DNA of 64,000 nucleotides from NCBI RefSeq assembly GCF_000715075.1, contig NC_134081.1:68001153-68065152 (forward strand). The letters are read 5' to 3'. The translations under genes and the position numbers were made by a program. Source of the stretch: Nicotiana tabacum. Its lineage: Eukaryota > Streptophyta > Magnoliopsida > Solanales > Solanaceae. The notes beneath the pieces were generated by a model. The model was not told the DNA's origin. It made no database searches and worked only from the letters and a program-made list of their open reading frames with translations. Position 1 is the stretch's first letter; each line of letters starts with the position of its first letter. Positions 23,653-34,808 of this stretch are shown here, one piece after another.

Positions 23653-24443
23653 AAGACAAGGCTTAGTCTTGTGTGAGATGAGGGCAGTGCTTAGCCCTAG
23701 ATGAATAAAGGGAGACAACGCTTAGTCTCATGCAAGAAAAAGCAGTGCTTAACCTTATGCAGAGGATGGAGACAACGCTTAGTCTTACGCAAGGAAAGGC
23801 AATGCTTAGCCTTATGCAGTGTAGTGGAGACAATATTTAGTCCTATCCAAAGAAAGGCAATGCTTAGCCTTATGCACGAAACAGAGACAACGCTTAGTCT
23901 CGTGCGGGGAAAGGCAGGGCTTAGCCTTATACAAGGAAAGGCAGTGCTTAGCCTTATGCCAGGAAAAGAGACAGTACTTAGCCTTATGCAAAGAAGGGAG
24001 ACAGTGCTTAGTCTCATGCAAGGAAAGGCAGTGCTTAGCCTTATGCAATTACAGAGGCAATGCTTTGCCTCACGCAAGAAGTGGAGACAGTGCTTAGTCT
24101 CATGCAAAGAAAGGGAGACAAGGCTTAGTCTCATGCAAAGGAAGGGAGACAAGTCTTAGTCTGATGCAAAGGAAAGGCAGTGCTTAGCCTTATACAATTA
24201 TAGAGGCAATGCCTAGCCTCATGCAAGAAAGGGAGACAATGCTTAGTCTCATGCAAAGGAAGGAAGTGCTTAGCCTTATGCAATTTCGGAGGCAATTCTT
24301 AGCCTCATGCAAGGAAAGGAGACGATGCTTAGTCTCATACTGGCAGTGCTTAGCCTTATGCAATTATGGAGGCAATTCTTAGCCTCATGCAAGAAGAGGA
24401 GACAATTCTTAGTCTCATGCAAGGGAAGGCAATGATTAGCCTT
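23653..24443. repeat. Tandem array of 28 hairpin monomers in the C 3' UTR
   Basis: I count 28 monomers averaging about 28 bp. Each has an 18-base core made of a 5-base arm, an 8-base loop close to agtgctta, and the complementary 5-base arm, followed by a linker such as atgcaaggaa. In 21 of 28 the arms are perfectly complementary, but in five versions: GAGAC/GTCTC (8), AAGGC/GCCTT (7), GAGGC/GCCTC (4), AAGAC/GTCTT (1) and AGGGC/GCCCT (1). Neighbouring monomers often alternate in type. The array happens to be open on both strands for about 150 codons, which follows from the repeat and is not a gene. Confidence 0.92.
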
Positions 24444-24863
24444 ATGCGAGAAAAGCAAAGGATAGCTGTGAGAGGGTGAAGTATTTCTTAGCTTGATGTG
24501 TTGCGTTCGGCAACCTAGTCGTTATGAAGATAGTGATTTTGCTGTGTGTATATATTTGCGAATATTCCTATTGTGTTCATTGTGACTCCATTCAAAAAAA
24601 GGTTATGAGTTTTGTGGGGGAAAGGTTGGTTCATGCTCTTGACTCCTTGCTTTGCCTTCACTCTTGTCTTGCAGTCCTGTTTGAGTTACCCTGGGTAGCA
24701 TCCGACTGTTATAGAAACAAAGTTTTCGAAAAATATGTATGCATTTGACAAATTATTTGCAAAAATATAATTTCTTGAAATGTATTGTAGTATGTAAGAT
24801 CAAATAATTTAGATGATCCGGTGACTGTGACACACTTAGAGACATTGCAACCTCTTTTTTTTT

Positions 24864-24889
24864 AGAATTTTGAGGGTCCTCAAAATTCT
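24864..24889. repeat. 26-base inverted repeat in the C 3' UTR
   Basis: Arms agaattttgagg and cctcaaaattct are exactly complementary around a 2-base centre. A run of nine T's lies immediately to the left. It would form a strong hairpin in RNA of either strand. A role in 3' end formation or stability is possible but not shown. Confidence 0.85.
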
Positions 24890-25219
24890 ACCCCAGTTTA
24901 AATGCATACTTATGACAATACTTTTTGGTTGTTCCATACACGACGAAGTTGACTGAACTTGCAATCTTGCCCCTAGTTTCTGACCATGGGAAAATGAAGA
25001 TTTTATTAAGATGTGACCGAACCCACACCTACGTATCCCCTCTTAAACAGGAATCAGGTCAGGCGTAGTTCAGTTACATCAAGTGATGAAGTGCGAACAA
25101 TCCTAAACATAGTATCTTTTGACTGCATCTAAGTTGATAGGTTTTGGCCAAATCTCTCCGTCCATTTCTGCAAGTATAAGTGCTCCTCCTGTCAGTACCC
25201 GATGAACCATATAGGGACC

Positions 25220-26451
25220 CTACCAATTGGGTGAAAACTTCCCCTTAGCTTCATCTTGATGTGGAAAGATTTGTTTTAGCACCAATTGCCCTGGTGTAAA
25301 CTGCCTCGGTTTGACCCTTTTGTTGAAGTCTCTTGCCATCCTATTCTGATAGAGTTGACCGTGAAACACCATATTCATTCTTTTACCATCAATGAGAGCT
25401 AGTTGTCCATAGCAGCTCTGTACCCATTCTCCATCGCTGAGCTCAGCCTCTTGTATAATTCTGAAAGAATGGATTTCTACTTCAGAAGGAATAACTGCTT
25501 TAGTACTGTAAACCAATAGGTAGGGAGTTGCCCCAGTTGATGTGCGAACCGTGGTATGATACCCGAGCAGAGCAAATGGCAGCTTCTTGTGCCATTGTTT
25601 GTAATTATCTACCATTTTGCTTAGTATCTTCTTGATGTTTTTGTTGGCGGCTTCTACAGCTCCGTTCATTTGCGGCATGTATGTTGTGGAATTCTTATGC
25701 TTGATCTTGAAATTTTCACACATGGCCTTAATTAGATCACTGTTGAGATTGGCAGCATTGTCGATGATGATTGACTCTAGCACTCCGAACCGACAAATAA
25801 TGCGATCCCGAACAAAATCTGCGATGACCTTCTTAGTAATAACTTTGTAAGATGTGACTTCGACCCTTTTGGTGAAATAGTCTATGGCCACTAGAATGAA
25901 CCTATGCCCATTTGAAGCAGCGGGTTCGATTGGGCCGATGACATCCATGACCCAAGCGGATAAAGGCCAGGGTGCACTTGTTACATTGAGTTCATTGGGT
26001 GGCACTCGTATCATATCAACATGTATCTGGCATTGGTGACATTTCTGTACATACTTGATGCAGTCTGTTTCCATAGTCATCCAGAAATACCCTGCTCTTA
26101 GTATTTTCTTGGCTAAGACGAATCCATTCATGTGTGGTCCACAAGTTCCGACATGTATTTCCTTGTGCAATCTGGATGCTTCATTGGCATCGACACACCG
26201 TAGTAACCCCAAGTCAGGAGTTCTTCTATACAGAATTCCTTCGCTTTGAAAGAAATGGTTGGCTAATCTTCGAAGCGTGCTCTTCTGAGTATAGGTAGAG
26301 TGCTCTGGCTATTCTCCTTTTGCCAAATATTGCTTGATGTCGTGGAACCACGGATTTCCATCGCTATCTTCTTCAACATGAGCACAATAAGCTAGTTGTT
26401 TATGAATTCCTATTGGGACAGGATCGATGAAGTTCTTGTCTAGGTGTTGTG
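25220..26451 (-). pseudogene. Element C integrase (and its upstream linker)
   Basis: A 330-residue stretch is open on the minus strand from 26212 to 25220. The zinc region has H20, H27, C58 and C61. The catalytic core keeps all three acidic residues, D90 (WVMDVIGP), D151 (IIDNAANL) and E187 (GAVEAANK). The C-terminal part contains RDFNKRVKPRQFTPGQLVLK. It ends at a stop replacing a glutamine just after FSPNW. The linker to RNase H (26451-26213) is also coding-like but has a stop near 26310. This is the least damaged enzyme domain of C, although it is separated from the rest of the polyprotein by stops. Confidence 0.88.
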
Positions 26452-26823
26452 TCATGGAAGATAGGTGGACAATGCATCTGTGAACTCATTTTGAATTCTC
26501 GGAACATGTTTGAATTCTATCTTTGTGAACCTTTTGATCAGCTCTTGTACACAGTGCAAATATGACAATATTTTGGTGTTATTTGTAGCCCATTCTCCTA
26601 AAACCTGATGCACCAACATATCGGAATCTCCAATTACCAACAGCTCCTGAACATTTATGTCAATGGCCAACCTGAGTCCCAAGATGCAAGCCTCATATTC
26701 TGCCATATTGTTGGTGCATGGAAACTTGAGTTTTTCAGATACCGGATAGTATTGGCCAGTTTCTGATACCAAAACATCTCCGATACCTACTCCTTTGAAG
26801 TTTGCTGCTCTGTTGAAGAACAT
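26452..26823 (-). pseudogene. Element C archaeal-type RNase H (second RNase H)
   Basis: A 123-residue open stretch contains NNMAEYEACILGLRLA and VIGDSDMLVHQVLGEW, the pattern of the additional RNase H found in Tat-lineage plant gypsy elements after the usual RT-RNase H. The first catalytic position, normally in an FFDGA block, reads FFNRA, so the Asp is Asn. The later acidic residues (E42, D66/D68 and the Asp of FTDALS) remain. It is probably inactive. Confidence 0.85.
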
Positions 26824-26826
26824 TCT

Positions 26827-27330
26827 CTAACCATCATATGCTTCAGTGATATCTTCTCCCACGAACGACACCTCCTCGTCGGGAAAATACGTTTTCAATG
26901 GTTCGTATTCTCCGTCTACGGGATTTTCTGCCAGATGATCTGCCAATGCTTGTCTTTTGACCGCCTTCTGAGTTACATAGATGATGTGAAACTCGCTCAA
27001 CAATATTTTCCACTTTGCTAACTTATCCGTAGGCATGGACTTCTGAAAGATATATTTCAGTGGATCCATCCTCGATATGAGATATGTAATGTATGCACAG
27101 AAATAATGCCTCAACTTCTGAGCTATCCATGTCAAAGAACAGCAGGTGTGTTCCAGCAAAATACCAGGCTTCGTAGGGTGTGAATTTCTTGCTCAAATAG
27201 TATATTGCCTGCTCTTTTCTTTCAGTTTCATCATGTTGTCCCAAAACGCAACTGAAAGCTCTATCCGGTACATACAAATAAAGAAACAGTGGTCTTCCTG
27301 GCTCTGGTGGGACCAGAACAGGCGGTTTGG
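26827..27330 (-). pseudogene. Element C canonical RNase H and tether
   Basis: This is the end of the RT reading frame (VLGQHDETERKEQAIYYLSK at about 27250-27190) and a frameshifted continuation (27159-26827) with CCSLTWIAQKLRHYF and KAVKRQALADHLAENP. The first part is read in the frame ending at 27023 and the second in another, so one frameshift lies near 27160. A stop at 26824-26826 separates it from the second RNase H. Confidence 0.82.
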
Positions 27331-28138
27331 ATAAATACCCCTTGAGTTTTTCGAAGTCTTTATGACATTCTTCAGTCCAACTTGTTGCAGCATCTTTCAT
27401 CAGCATTTTGAAGATCGGCTCATATATCACTGTTGATTGTGCTATGAAGAAACTGATGTAATTAAGACGCCCTAAAAAGTTAATCACATCTTTCTTGTTC
27501 TTTAGAGGTGGAAAGTCTTGGATTGCTTTGACTTTTGATGGGTCTAACTCAATTCCTCTACGGCTGATGATGAATCCTAATAATGTTCCAGCAGGGACTC
27601 CGAAAGAACACTTTGCAGGATTCAGTTTCAGATTATACCTTTGAAGCCGATTGAAGAATTTCCTCAGATCCGCCTTGTGATCCATACTCCTTTTGGATTT
27701 GATGATAACGTCACCCACGTACACTTCTATCTCTTCGTGTATCATGTCATGGAAAATAGTTGTCATGGCTCTCATGTAGGTGGCTCCGACGTTCTTCAGA
27801 CCAAATGGTATCATTTTATAACAATATATTCCCCATGGAGTGATGAAGGCTATCTTTTCGGCATCCTCCTCATCCATCCAGATCTGATGGATCCCCGCGA
27901 AGCAATCCACAAAGGAGTGGAGTTCATGTTTGGCATAGTTGTCGATCAATAAGTGTATATTAGGCAACGAGATATCATCTTTGGGACTTGATCTGTTTAG
28001 ATCTCGGTAGTTAACACATACTTTGACTTTCCTATTTTTCTTCGGAACTGGCACAATGTTGGACAACCAAGTTGGGTACTCGACCACTCTAAGAACCTTG
28101 GCTTTGATATGCTTGGTGACCTTCTCTTTTATCTTCAA
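27331..28138 (-). pseudogene. Element C reverse transcriptase, YVDD changed to YVGD
   Basis: The 371-residue stretch from 28138 holds RT in its first 250 residues. Visible blocks are YPTWLSNIVPVPKKN, VCVNYRDLNRSSPKDD, motif A SFVDCFAGIHQI (D78) and the fingers block PFGLKNVGATYMRAM. Motif C at residues 140-143 reads YVGD where YVDD is invariant, so an essential metal-binding Asp is lost. RT copies the element RNA. This copy cannot. Confidence 0.9.
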
Positions 28139-28759
28139 ACTTATATACGGCTTGAATTTTCCCAGCTTCTACTTTACCGCTGGACATGTAGGATTAGTTG
28201 GTAACTTGTGAGCTACTATGGATGTGCTCAAATCCATCATATCATCATAGGACCATGCAAGGATATCTTCATATTCTTTTAGGAATCTAATGTACTCTTC
28301 TATATCTGACGGTGATAGATGAATGCTTATGCGTGTTTCCTTGACCAGTTCGGAATCCCCTAAGTTAACTGCCTCAGTTTCGTCCAAATTGGACTTTGGC
28401 TTGTTTTCAAAATTTTCCACTTCTTTGACGATTTCCTTAGGTATCGTATCATCTTCCAGGTCTTCTGAATCACTATCCTTATGTTGTGTTGTCTCATTAC
28501 ATGTCACAGTCACAGGTTCATCGAGATAGGTAATAATAATGCTGTAAAAAGAGAAAATATAGAAAATAATAGTAAATACCAAAAGTAGCAATGCATTAAT
28601 TGAAATCTTTAAAATGTTAACAAATGTGGCTCGATGACTCGAACAATTATTTCAAAGAAAAATACTGAAAATGTCTCAAATGCTTAAAAATAATAGATGT
28701 TAATCTTCCAAGCTACCCAGGAACTCGACGGGCCCGGGATGGTGCAACAGTCTAGTTTT
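28139..28759 (-). pseudogene. Element C acidic linker before RT
   Basis: The minus-strand stretch 28591-28169 encodes about 140 residues, rich in Glu and Asp, ending with a block that leads into RT (EDILAWSYDDMMDLSTSIVAHKL). Such linkers precede RT in Tat-type Pol. The part 28592-28759 has no clear open frame. One stop separates this block from RT. Confidence 0.65.
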
Positions 28760-29281
28760 TTAGAACAACTCCTTTTCCCCACGGTTTGAATAAGGTCTTC
28801 CTCCTCCTCCTCCTAAACTATCGCACTGCAATCCATATCTTCTTTCATCCAGAAACAGTTTCCTCATGCCAGGTAAGACTTTATCTCCATCAGATCCCCA
28901 CATTATGTCAGCTTGATGAAATGTCTGGTGCAGAGGTGGTACTGGTTGTTCCAGCGAATAATTAGGATCACGCCATGGCGGCGACCAATTCTGGTACTTT
29001 TTCCAAGTATATTCATATCCGAGCCCAAAACTTGTGCCATGACATTGCGGTTGTATGGGTTTGGTGATCTCCTGGAGGTTTTTGCCGAGACCCTTGCCAG
29101 GTTCATATCCTGTCCATATTAATATGCTTTTTATCTTGTTACTCCACCATCGATCCTTTTCAATTGCGATGACTCGCTCAATGCGATGGTACGTTTCTCC
29201 ACTCAGTTTCTTCCTATTCTCGATGACTGGAACGGTCTGATTGTTGTAGATGGGGTTGCTTCCATCCCCATGGATAATCAC
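28760..29281 (-). pseudogene. Element C G-patch domain of Pol
   Basis: A 173-residue open stretch contains IWTGYEPGKGLGKNLQ at residues 55-70, a G-patch signature, followed by an aromatic region (FGLGYEYTWKKYQNW). G-patch domains between protease and RT are known in some Tat/Ogre-type and other retroelements and are thought to bind RNA. A (CTC)n run at 28800-28815 encodes five glycines near the C-terminus. Confidence 0.78.
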
Positions 29282-29293
29282 TTCTTGATAATT

Positions 29294-29600
29294 CTATTCA
29301 AACTTCCCAGCTTGATGTAGAGTAGAAGCCACTACCTCAACTGCGTGTATCAAGGGTCGTCCCAACAATAGATTATAGGTAGCAGATATATCCATCACTT
29401 GGAACTCAACATCAAACCAGGTCGGGTTCATTTGCAAGTTGAGGTTGATTTCTCCGATTGTGGCTCTTTGAGATCTATCAAACACCTTTACATTCATACA
29501 TCCCATACATATCTTGTGCAGGTCTTTACCCAACCTCTTTAGAGTAGTCAGTGGGCATATATTGAGACTTGAACCCCCATCTATCAGGACCAGGCAATGA
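29294..29600 (-). pseudogene. Element C aspartic protease
   Basis: Read on the minus strand, the active site VLIDGGSSLNICP is at about 29587-29549 and the flap-distal block YNLLLGRPLIH at about 29380. The DGG and LLGRP pair is typical of plant gypsy proteases. The upstream gag frame ends one frame away at 29584, so a single frameshift separates gag from protease. The catalytic Asp is present. Confidence 0.8.
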
Positions 29601-31979
29601 ACTTATCCTCAAATTGCACTATGATGTGTAGTGCATTGTTATGACTTAGTCCTTCTGGTGGTAATTCATCCTCGTGAAAGATGATTTTGTGTCTTTCCAG
29701 TACCTGCCCGACCATGTTGGCCATCTCCCCACTAGTGATGTTGGTGGGTGCATAAGCTTCACTCAACACTTTCATCAAGGTATTCTTTTGTGTCTTGGAG
29801 TTTTGCAGCAGTGACAAGATGGATATCTGAGTGGGCGTTTTGCTCAGATGATCGACGACAGAGTATTCCCTTGCTTGTACTTTGCTCCAAAGGTCATCAG
29901 GGCCAGTCTCAATAACATGCGACTTAGATGCAGGTTCTTTGCTTGTTCCTCCCAGGTGCTCAGGTGTATAGACTCTGCCAGTTCTAGTCATGCCTTGCAC
30001 CGCACCTGTTTCCTCCATTTTTGCTTTTCCTTTTCTCCTTTTTTTCGCAACATAATCCCATGGGATAGAATCAGACATGTAAGATGGCGTGGGGGCTACC
30101 ATCACAGTTAAGGGTGTAGTTACCTCGACTTCAAACGGTGCTTGGGTTTGTACCACAATGGGTGTGAGGGTGACCGAAGACATTTTAGGATCAACCCCCT
30201 CCCGAATGAGTCTGATTGACCCCTCCGAATCCCATTCCTCGTCGGTCTCTATCACATACACTCCCTCACCGCTGTGATCTGGGAGAGAATTGTTACGAAC
30301 ATTTAGTGTAACTTCCTTTGCTTGTATGACCTTGTTGTCGATCAGTGTCTGGATCTTGTCTTTCAGTGTGCGGCACTCGTCAATTGTATGACCATTCATG
30401 CCTGAATGATAGGAACATGTCTTGTTCGAATTAATCTACTCAGAGGAGTTCTTCATAGAAATGACATGGATAGGAGTGACATAACCAGTAGCCTTCAATC
30501 TCTCATATAATTAGTCTATGGGCTCAGCGATTGGGGTGTATTGTCTAGGTGATCTGCGGTCGAAGTTTGGTCGTGGTTTTTGGTAGTTTTGGAGGGCGGG
30601 TGGTGGTCAGTGGTAATATGTGGGTTGAGTGTTATAGGCATGGTAGGTGGTAGCAGGTTGTTGGTATCTGGTGGGTGAAGGCTGGTATGTGGGTGGAGGC
30701 ATTTGGTATGTAGGTGGAGGTGTTTGGTATGTGAGAGGAGACATAGGACCCTGGGCCACCATTACAGCTCCCACTTCTTTCTTCTTCGAAATACCTCCCA
30801 ATTTCAATGCTTTATTTGTTGCATGCAGTGCCTCAAAATTTGTCACCATCCCACACTTAATCCCTTCTTTTATTCTTTCTCCCAGCTTGATGATGTCGGA
30901 GAATTTGTGATTTTCAATAACCATAAGCCTTTCATAGTACTGCGGGTCTTGAACTCTGACGAAAAACTTACTCATTTGTTCATCTTCAAGTGCTGGTCTT
31001 ACATTCGCGGCTTCAGATCTCCACCGAGTAGCATATTCGCAAAAGGTTTCTGTTGGTTTCTTCTTGAGGTTTTGAATATAGAAAACATCTGGTGCACTTT
31101 TTGTGTTGAACCTGAATTTGTCCATGAAATCTGACGCATATACCAAGACAACGCATCTCCGGTGAGGCTTCGCATGAACAGTTTCATACGGATTCGTTCA
31201 TTTTTGCCCACTCCTACAAGTTTGTCACAATACGTCCTTAGATGCACTTTTGGATCACCAGTTCCATCGAACATTTCGAACTTGGGAGGTTTGTAACCCT
31301 CTGGGAGTTCCACATCTGGCTGAATGCACAAGTCCTCATAGTTTAAACTTTCAATGCCTTTACCACCTTCGACATTATGAACTCTGCCAGTGAGCTTCTT
31401 GAGTTCTTTTGCCATGTTCTTAATGAGCAGGTCTTTCTCGGTTCATTCAGGTATGTATAGGGTTTGTTGCGGGGTGTGGGGTAGGGTTTCCACGTATATG
31501 GGATTACTTTGATGAACTTCGGGAATCTAGGCATAAGGGTGGTCATTGGTTGAGTTTTGGGGATCAGGAGTGGATTGTGGTGCATTCCGGGGAGTGTGAT
31601 AAGTGGTAGTTTATGGGTATGGAGTTGGATGATGGTGGTGTTGTTGAGGAGTAAATGCTGGTGGAGGGTTAAGGTTTTGAGGAGGCGTGGGGTACTGGTG
31701 TGGTGTAAGAGGATTTGGCGGTGGATTTTGGTTTTGTGTGTTTTGTGGTGGCGCTTGGTTTTGGGTAGTTGGATTTTGCTGGTTAATATCATGAACATTG
31801 AGGGTGAGAGAAAGGTTTGCCAAGTTTCGGACCTGCTCAAGTTCTCTTTGTAGATCCATGATTTTCTGTTCCAGACATAAGACTAGTTCATTATGTATCG
31901 CAGTACTTCGGCCATCCGAAGTTTCGACATTTTCTGTCAGGGTGGCGTTGTCCTTCTTGATACCACTCAAATCATCCAT
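29584..31979 (-). pseudogene. Element C gag, frameshifted in several places
   Basis: The start MDDLSG at 31979 is the best upstream Met of the gag-pol frame and is followed by a coiled-coil-like region (LEQKIMDLQRELEQV) and a Gln/Pro/His-rich stretch. A retrotransposon gag core lies at about 31320-30800 (FEMFDGTGDPKVHLRTYCDKL, then FCEYATRWRSEAANVRP). A Pro-rich region at about 30730-30640 repeats the words PPPTYQ. A zinc-knuckle-like CSYHSGMNGHTIDEC lies near 30410. Frame changes occur near 31600, 31120 and 30610, with a stop near 30600. Confidence 0.82.
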
Positions 31980-32413
31980 TTTCCCTTTTCCTTTGCTTTT
32001 GCCTTTAGGATTACTCGGTGGAGGACCTCTGGATCTAGTGTGATATGCTGATGATGCCAGTATGCAAGAACCAACCTTGGGGAGTGGGAATAATCAAAAA
32101 GTAAGAAAAAGCAAAAGGTACCCAAGTTAGTAAGGGGTATTGAAAGAATGCTTTCAATATTAAACATGTTTTGCAAAAATCATGTAATAATTCGCGTCCT
32201 AATTTGGGGACCTCGTTGTGCCCGAGATAGGCCTAGGCGACACATAGACTTGGAGAAAATCGATGCCAATAATTGCATCATTTCATTAATGTGAAAATGA
32301 GCCAAACCTTCAGTAAATCGACAATAATAATAAAGCTACTAATGGCATTTAGCCTTATTACAATTGAAATATAAAACTAAGCTAGAAAATAATAAAGGAC
32401 ATTATTTGCTAGT

Positions 32414-34042
32414 CTACTTGGTCCCTGAAGGACCTTCTCCGTGCTTGGCTCTTTTGACTCCATCAATCATGTTCCCCAAGTCGCGCATATCCAATAATAA
32501 ATAAGCCTTTGCTAGATGCCCTCCTTCACTGCCATCCGTGTTTTGACAATCCGCAAGCCTCTTTCTCGTCTTTCCCTCAAGCTCCGTCAATCCTTGTCCT
32601 AGATAGTCCAATCTCTCGATGGACTTAGTGGCGATTTTCTTCCATTCATTAATTGCCTCCATGCCCACTTTATGTTGTTCCAGATGTCTAGATTCGGACT
32701 CAAAAACCCTTTTGCGAAGCCTTCTATACTTGACCTGTGCCTCAGCAACATCATCAATGATCCTATTTTCCAAATTGACCCCTGGCTTGACGTCTCCCGC
32801 TATATCATCTACCAACAATGATGGATAGAAATGCACATGACCGGCATGGACCTGTGTGGCTCGATAGTCTCTCTTTCCACAATGACCTTCTAGTTTCACA
32901 TATGTTGCGCCTCGAACTTGAAAGGAATGATGTCCCTTTTGAAATCTGCCTTGTACTGGACCATGTATGACCTGTTTTCTTCCTGCTTGTCTCATTACCC
33001 TTATAGGAGCATAATGATAAATGCCTCGTAACCCAATCAATACTAAATAAGTAGTATCCCTCGACCTGATGATGAACTCACTACTAGGAAACAACTCAAA
33101 CATTCAATGTACCTTATTGTCTGTCAGATTGCTAAAGAAACGTACCCAACTTACAGCACTTCTGGGCTGCGCGAACCTATTTGGGATGAATGTCATTTTC
33201 TTTGGATTGTGATAAGCTATGTAGTCATTCAATGGCCGACGCAAAAGCTCTTGGCGATATTTTCCCCTATGAAAGTGCTCCAATAACTAGATTTGCAGTA
33301 ATAGATTACAACCTTCAAAATATCTGAACCCCTACTTGCACTGGTCTAGAGCACGGTACAGTTCAGCTAGGATCATAGGGATGATGGTGTAGGTTTGCCC
33401 CTCGATTCCTTCCATTAACGTTCTTGCAACCATAGCTAAACGAGTGTGAATCCTTCCTCTCTTTCATTGGAAATATCAACAAACCTAAGAAGCAAATGAT
33501 GAATACATAAACTCGGTGGTGCATCCAACCTAAGGAGATAATGGCAAGTTCCTCATAATGAAGACGGTACGATTTACTATGCCCATAACTCTCATAAAGA
33601 TACCCAAAAGGGATGTAGGATTTCTGTAAGCAAAGAAATTCTTCATTTTTCTTAAAACCTAACATCTTTAGAAAACCGCGAGGGGTGCGATTCTCTGTAC
33701 TAGTAAACCCGGACTATCCCATGGCAGCTTAGCAAAATATCCTATTTCTTATAAAAGAGGAGTCATTTCTATGTCTCCAAATCGGAAGACCGCTCTTTTC
33801 TCATCCCAGAACATGGTAGCAGCCTCAATCAAATCTCTATTAGGTTAGATATAAAGCAAAGACGGAAAGTCACCAATTACTCTTCTCACATGATCCTTGT
33901 CGCAAGGCGCAAGGTCTTTCCACCAGTCAAGTAGCAGAGGTGGGATGTTTTGGACCATGCCGAACCTGGGGACTTCGTGCTTCATTTTCTGCGAACAAAT
34001 AAAGTTAGCCCTTTCCCCCTCCATATACGACCACTTATACAA
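32414..34042 (-). pseudogene. Element C ORF1, extra protein upstream of gag, broken
   Basis: Three minus-strand open blocks form one protein-like region: 34042-33845 (65 residues, VQNIPPLLLDWWKDLAP), 33665-33363 (100 residues, KSYIPFGYLYESYGHSKSYRL and LAIISLGWMHHRVYVFI) and 33103-32414 (229 residues, IRSRDTTYLVLIGLRGIY near the start, then a helical, charged C-terminal half). An additional ORF between the 5' LTR and gag-pol is a hallmark of Ogre-type elements, and its function is unknown. The frame is broken between the blocks. It is separated from the gag start by about 430 bases that appear non-coding. Confidence 0.75.
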
Positions 34043-34787
34043 TAATGATCAACATATTTGCACATTTTCTCCAAGTAATGCACATAACATGGTAGTGTCC
34101 ATTGGAATTGTGGAAATCCCGTCGTACTTTGGACAAGGCTCATCTTAGCGGGCTATTACGTTAACAATGTTCTAACCCGTACTAGGTTTAACATAATGCA
34201 TGTACATTTGATATTGGAGAAAGGTTTCTAGAATGCCCTAGACTGGTACTCCCTAGTGGACAACTTTAGAGGGAAAGGCATGGGATCGTCGATTGCACCG
34301 CTAATCGACTAGTCTACCGCAAATAAGCCTTTCCGATTTTAAAAAGGTAATTTTGGAAGAGCGCGGACACTCATCAAGCGCCGCTATGTGGATAATTAGC
34401 ACGAGTGAAGTATGATGTGGAGCATGCTTTATGCAGAAATAACACGTTATCAAGTATTTGCATGATAAATATGTAAGAGTAGTAAATACAATAGTAAGAT
34501 AAACATAGGAAATATAGACAGGAAAGACAAAAGGAAAGAGTCAATTTAGTTCATAGAATATATGCAAGAATGTAATAAAGCAGATATGGAAATAGGGATG
34601 GGATAGACATGATATGGCAGTCTTAGACAAGATGAAATGAAGAGTGATCATAGAAAATAAAGGTGAACGGGAAAGGGATGTGCATGTCATAACAAATTTA
34701 AACAAATAAAGGTGAAGAAGGGAAGTGCATGTAATAAAGAAAGTAATCCACGTAAGTCAAGTTCATTATGGTAAGAGCCTAAGTGTA
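34043..34787 (-). other. Element C 5' leader
   Basis: About 750 bases lie between ORF1 and the primer site, rich in purines and AT, with no gene seen. One region (34600-34740) repeats short words such as aataaaggtgaa, without a clear unit. Confidence 0.6.
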
Positions 34788-34805
34788 TCCCCAGTAGAGT
34801 AGCCA
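34788..34805 (-). other. Element C primer binding site
   Basis: The complement is TGGCTACTCTACTGGGGA, starting three bases inside the LTR end. The initial TGG fits a tRNA 3' CCA end, and sites of the TGGCGACTCTGCTGGGG type are common in Tat/Ogre elements. I cannot say which tRNA matches best. Confidence 0.7.
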
Positions 34806-34808
34806 TGT

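Larger units (their letters stand above)
22849..25219 (-). other. Element C 3' untranslated region
   Basis: About 2.4 kb lies between the integrase stop and the 3' LTR. It includes a degenerate tandem array (23360-23600), a hairpin-monomer array (23653-24443) and a near-perfect palindrome (24864-24889). The rest (22849-23350, 24444-24863, 24890-25219) shows no gene. Long repeat-rich 3' UTRs are a known trait of Tat/Ogre elements and a known source of satellite DNA. Confidence 0.8.

Noticed and set aside
23697..24159. Open frames of about 150 codons on both strands across the same interval
   Set aside because: They follow from the tandem hairpin monomers, whose unit lacks stops in those frames. 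The products are low-complexity repeats with no family match.
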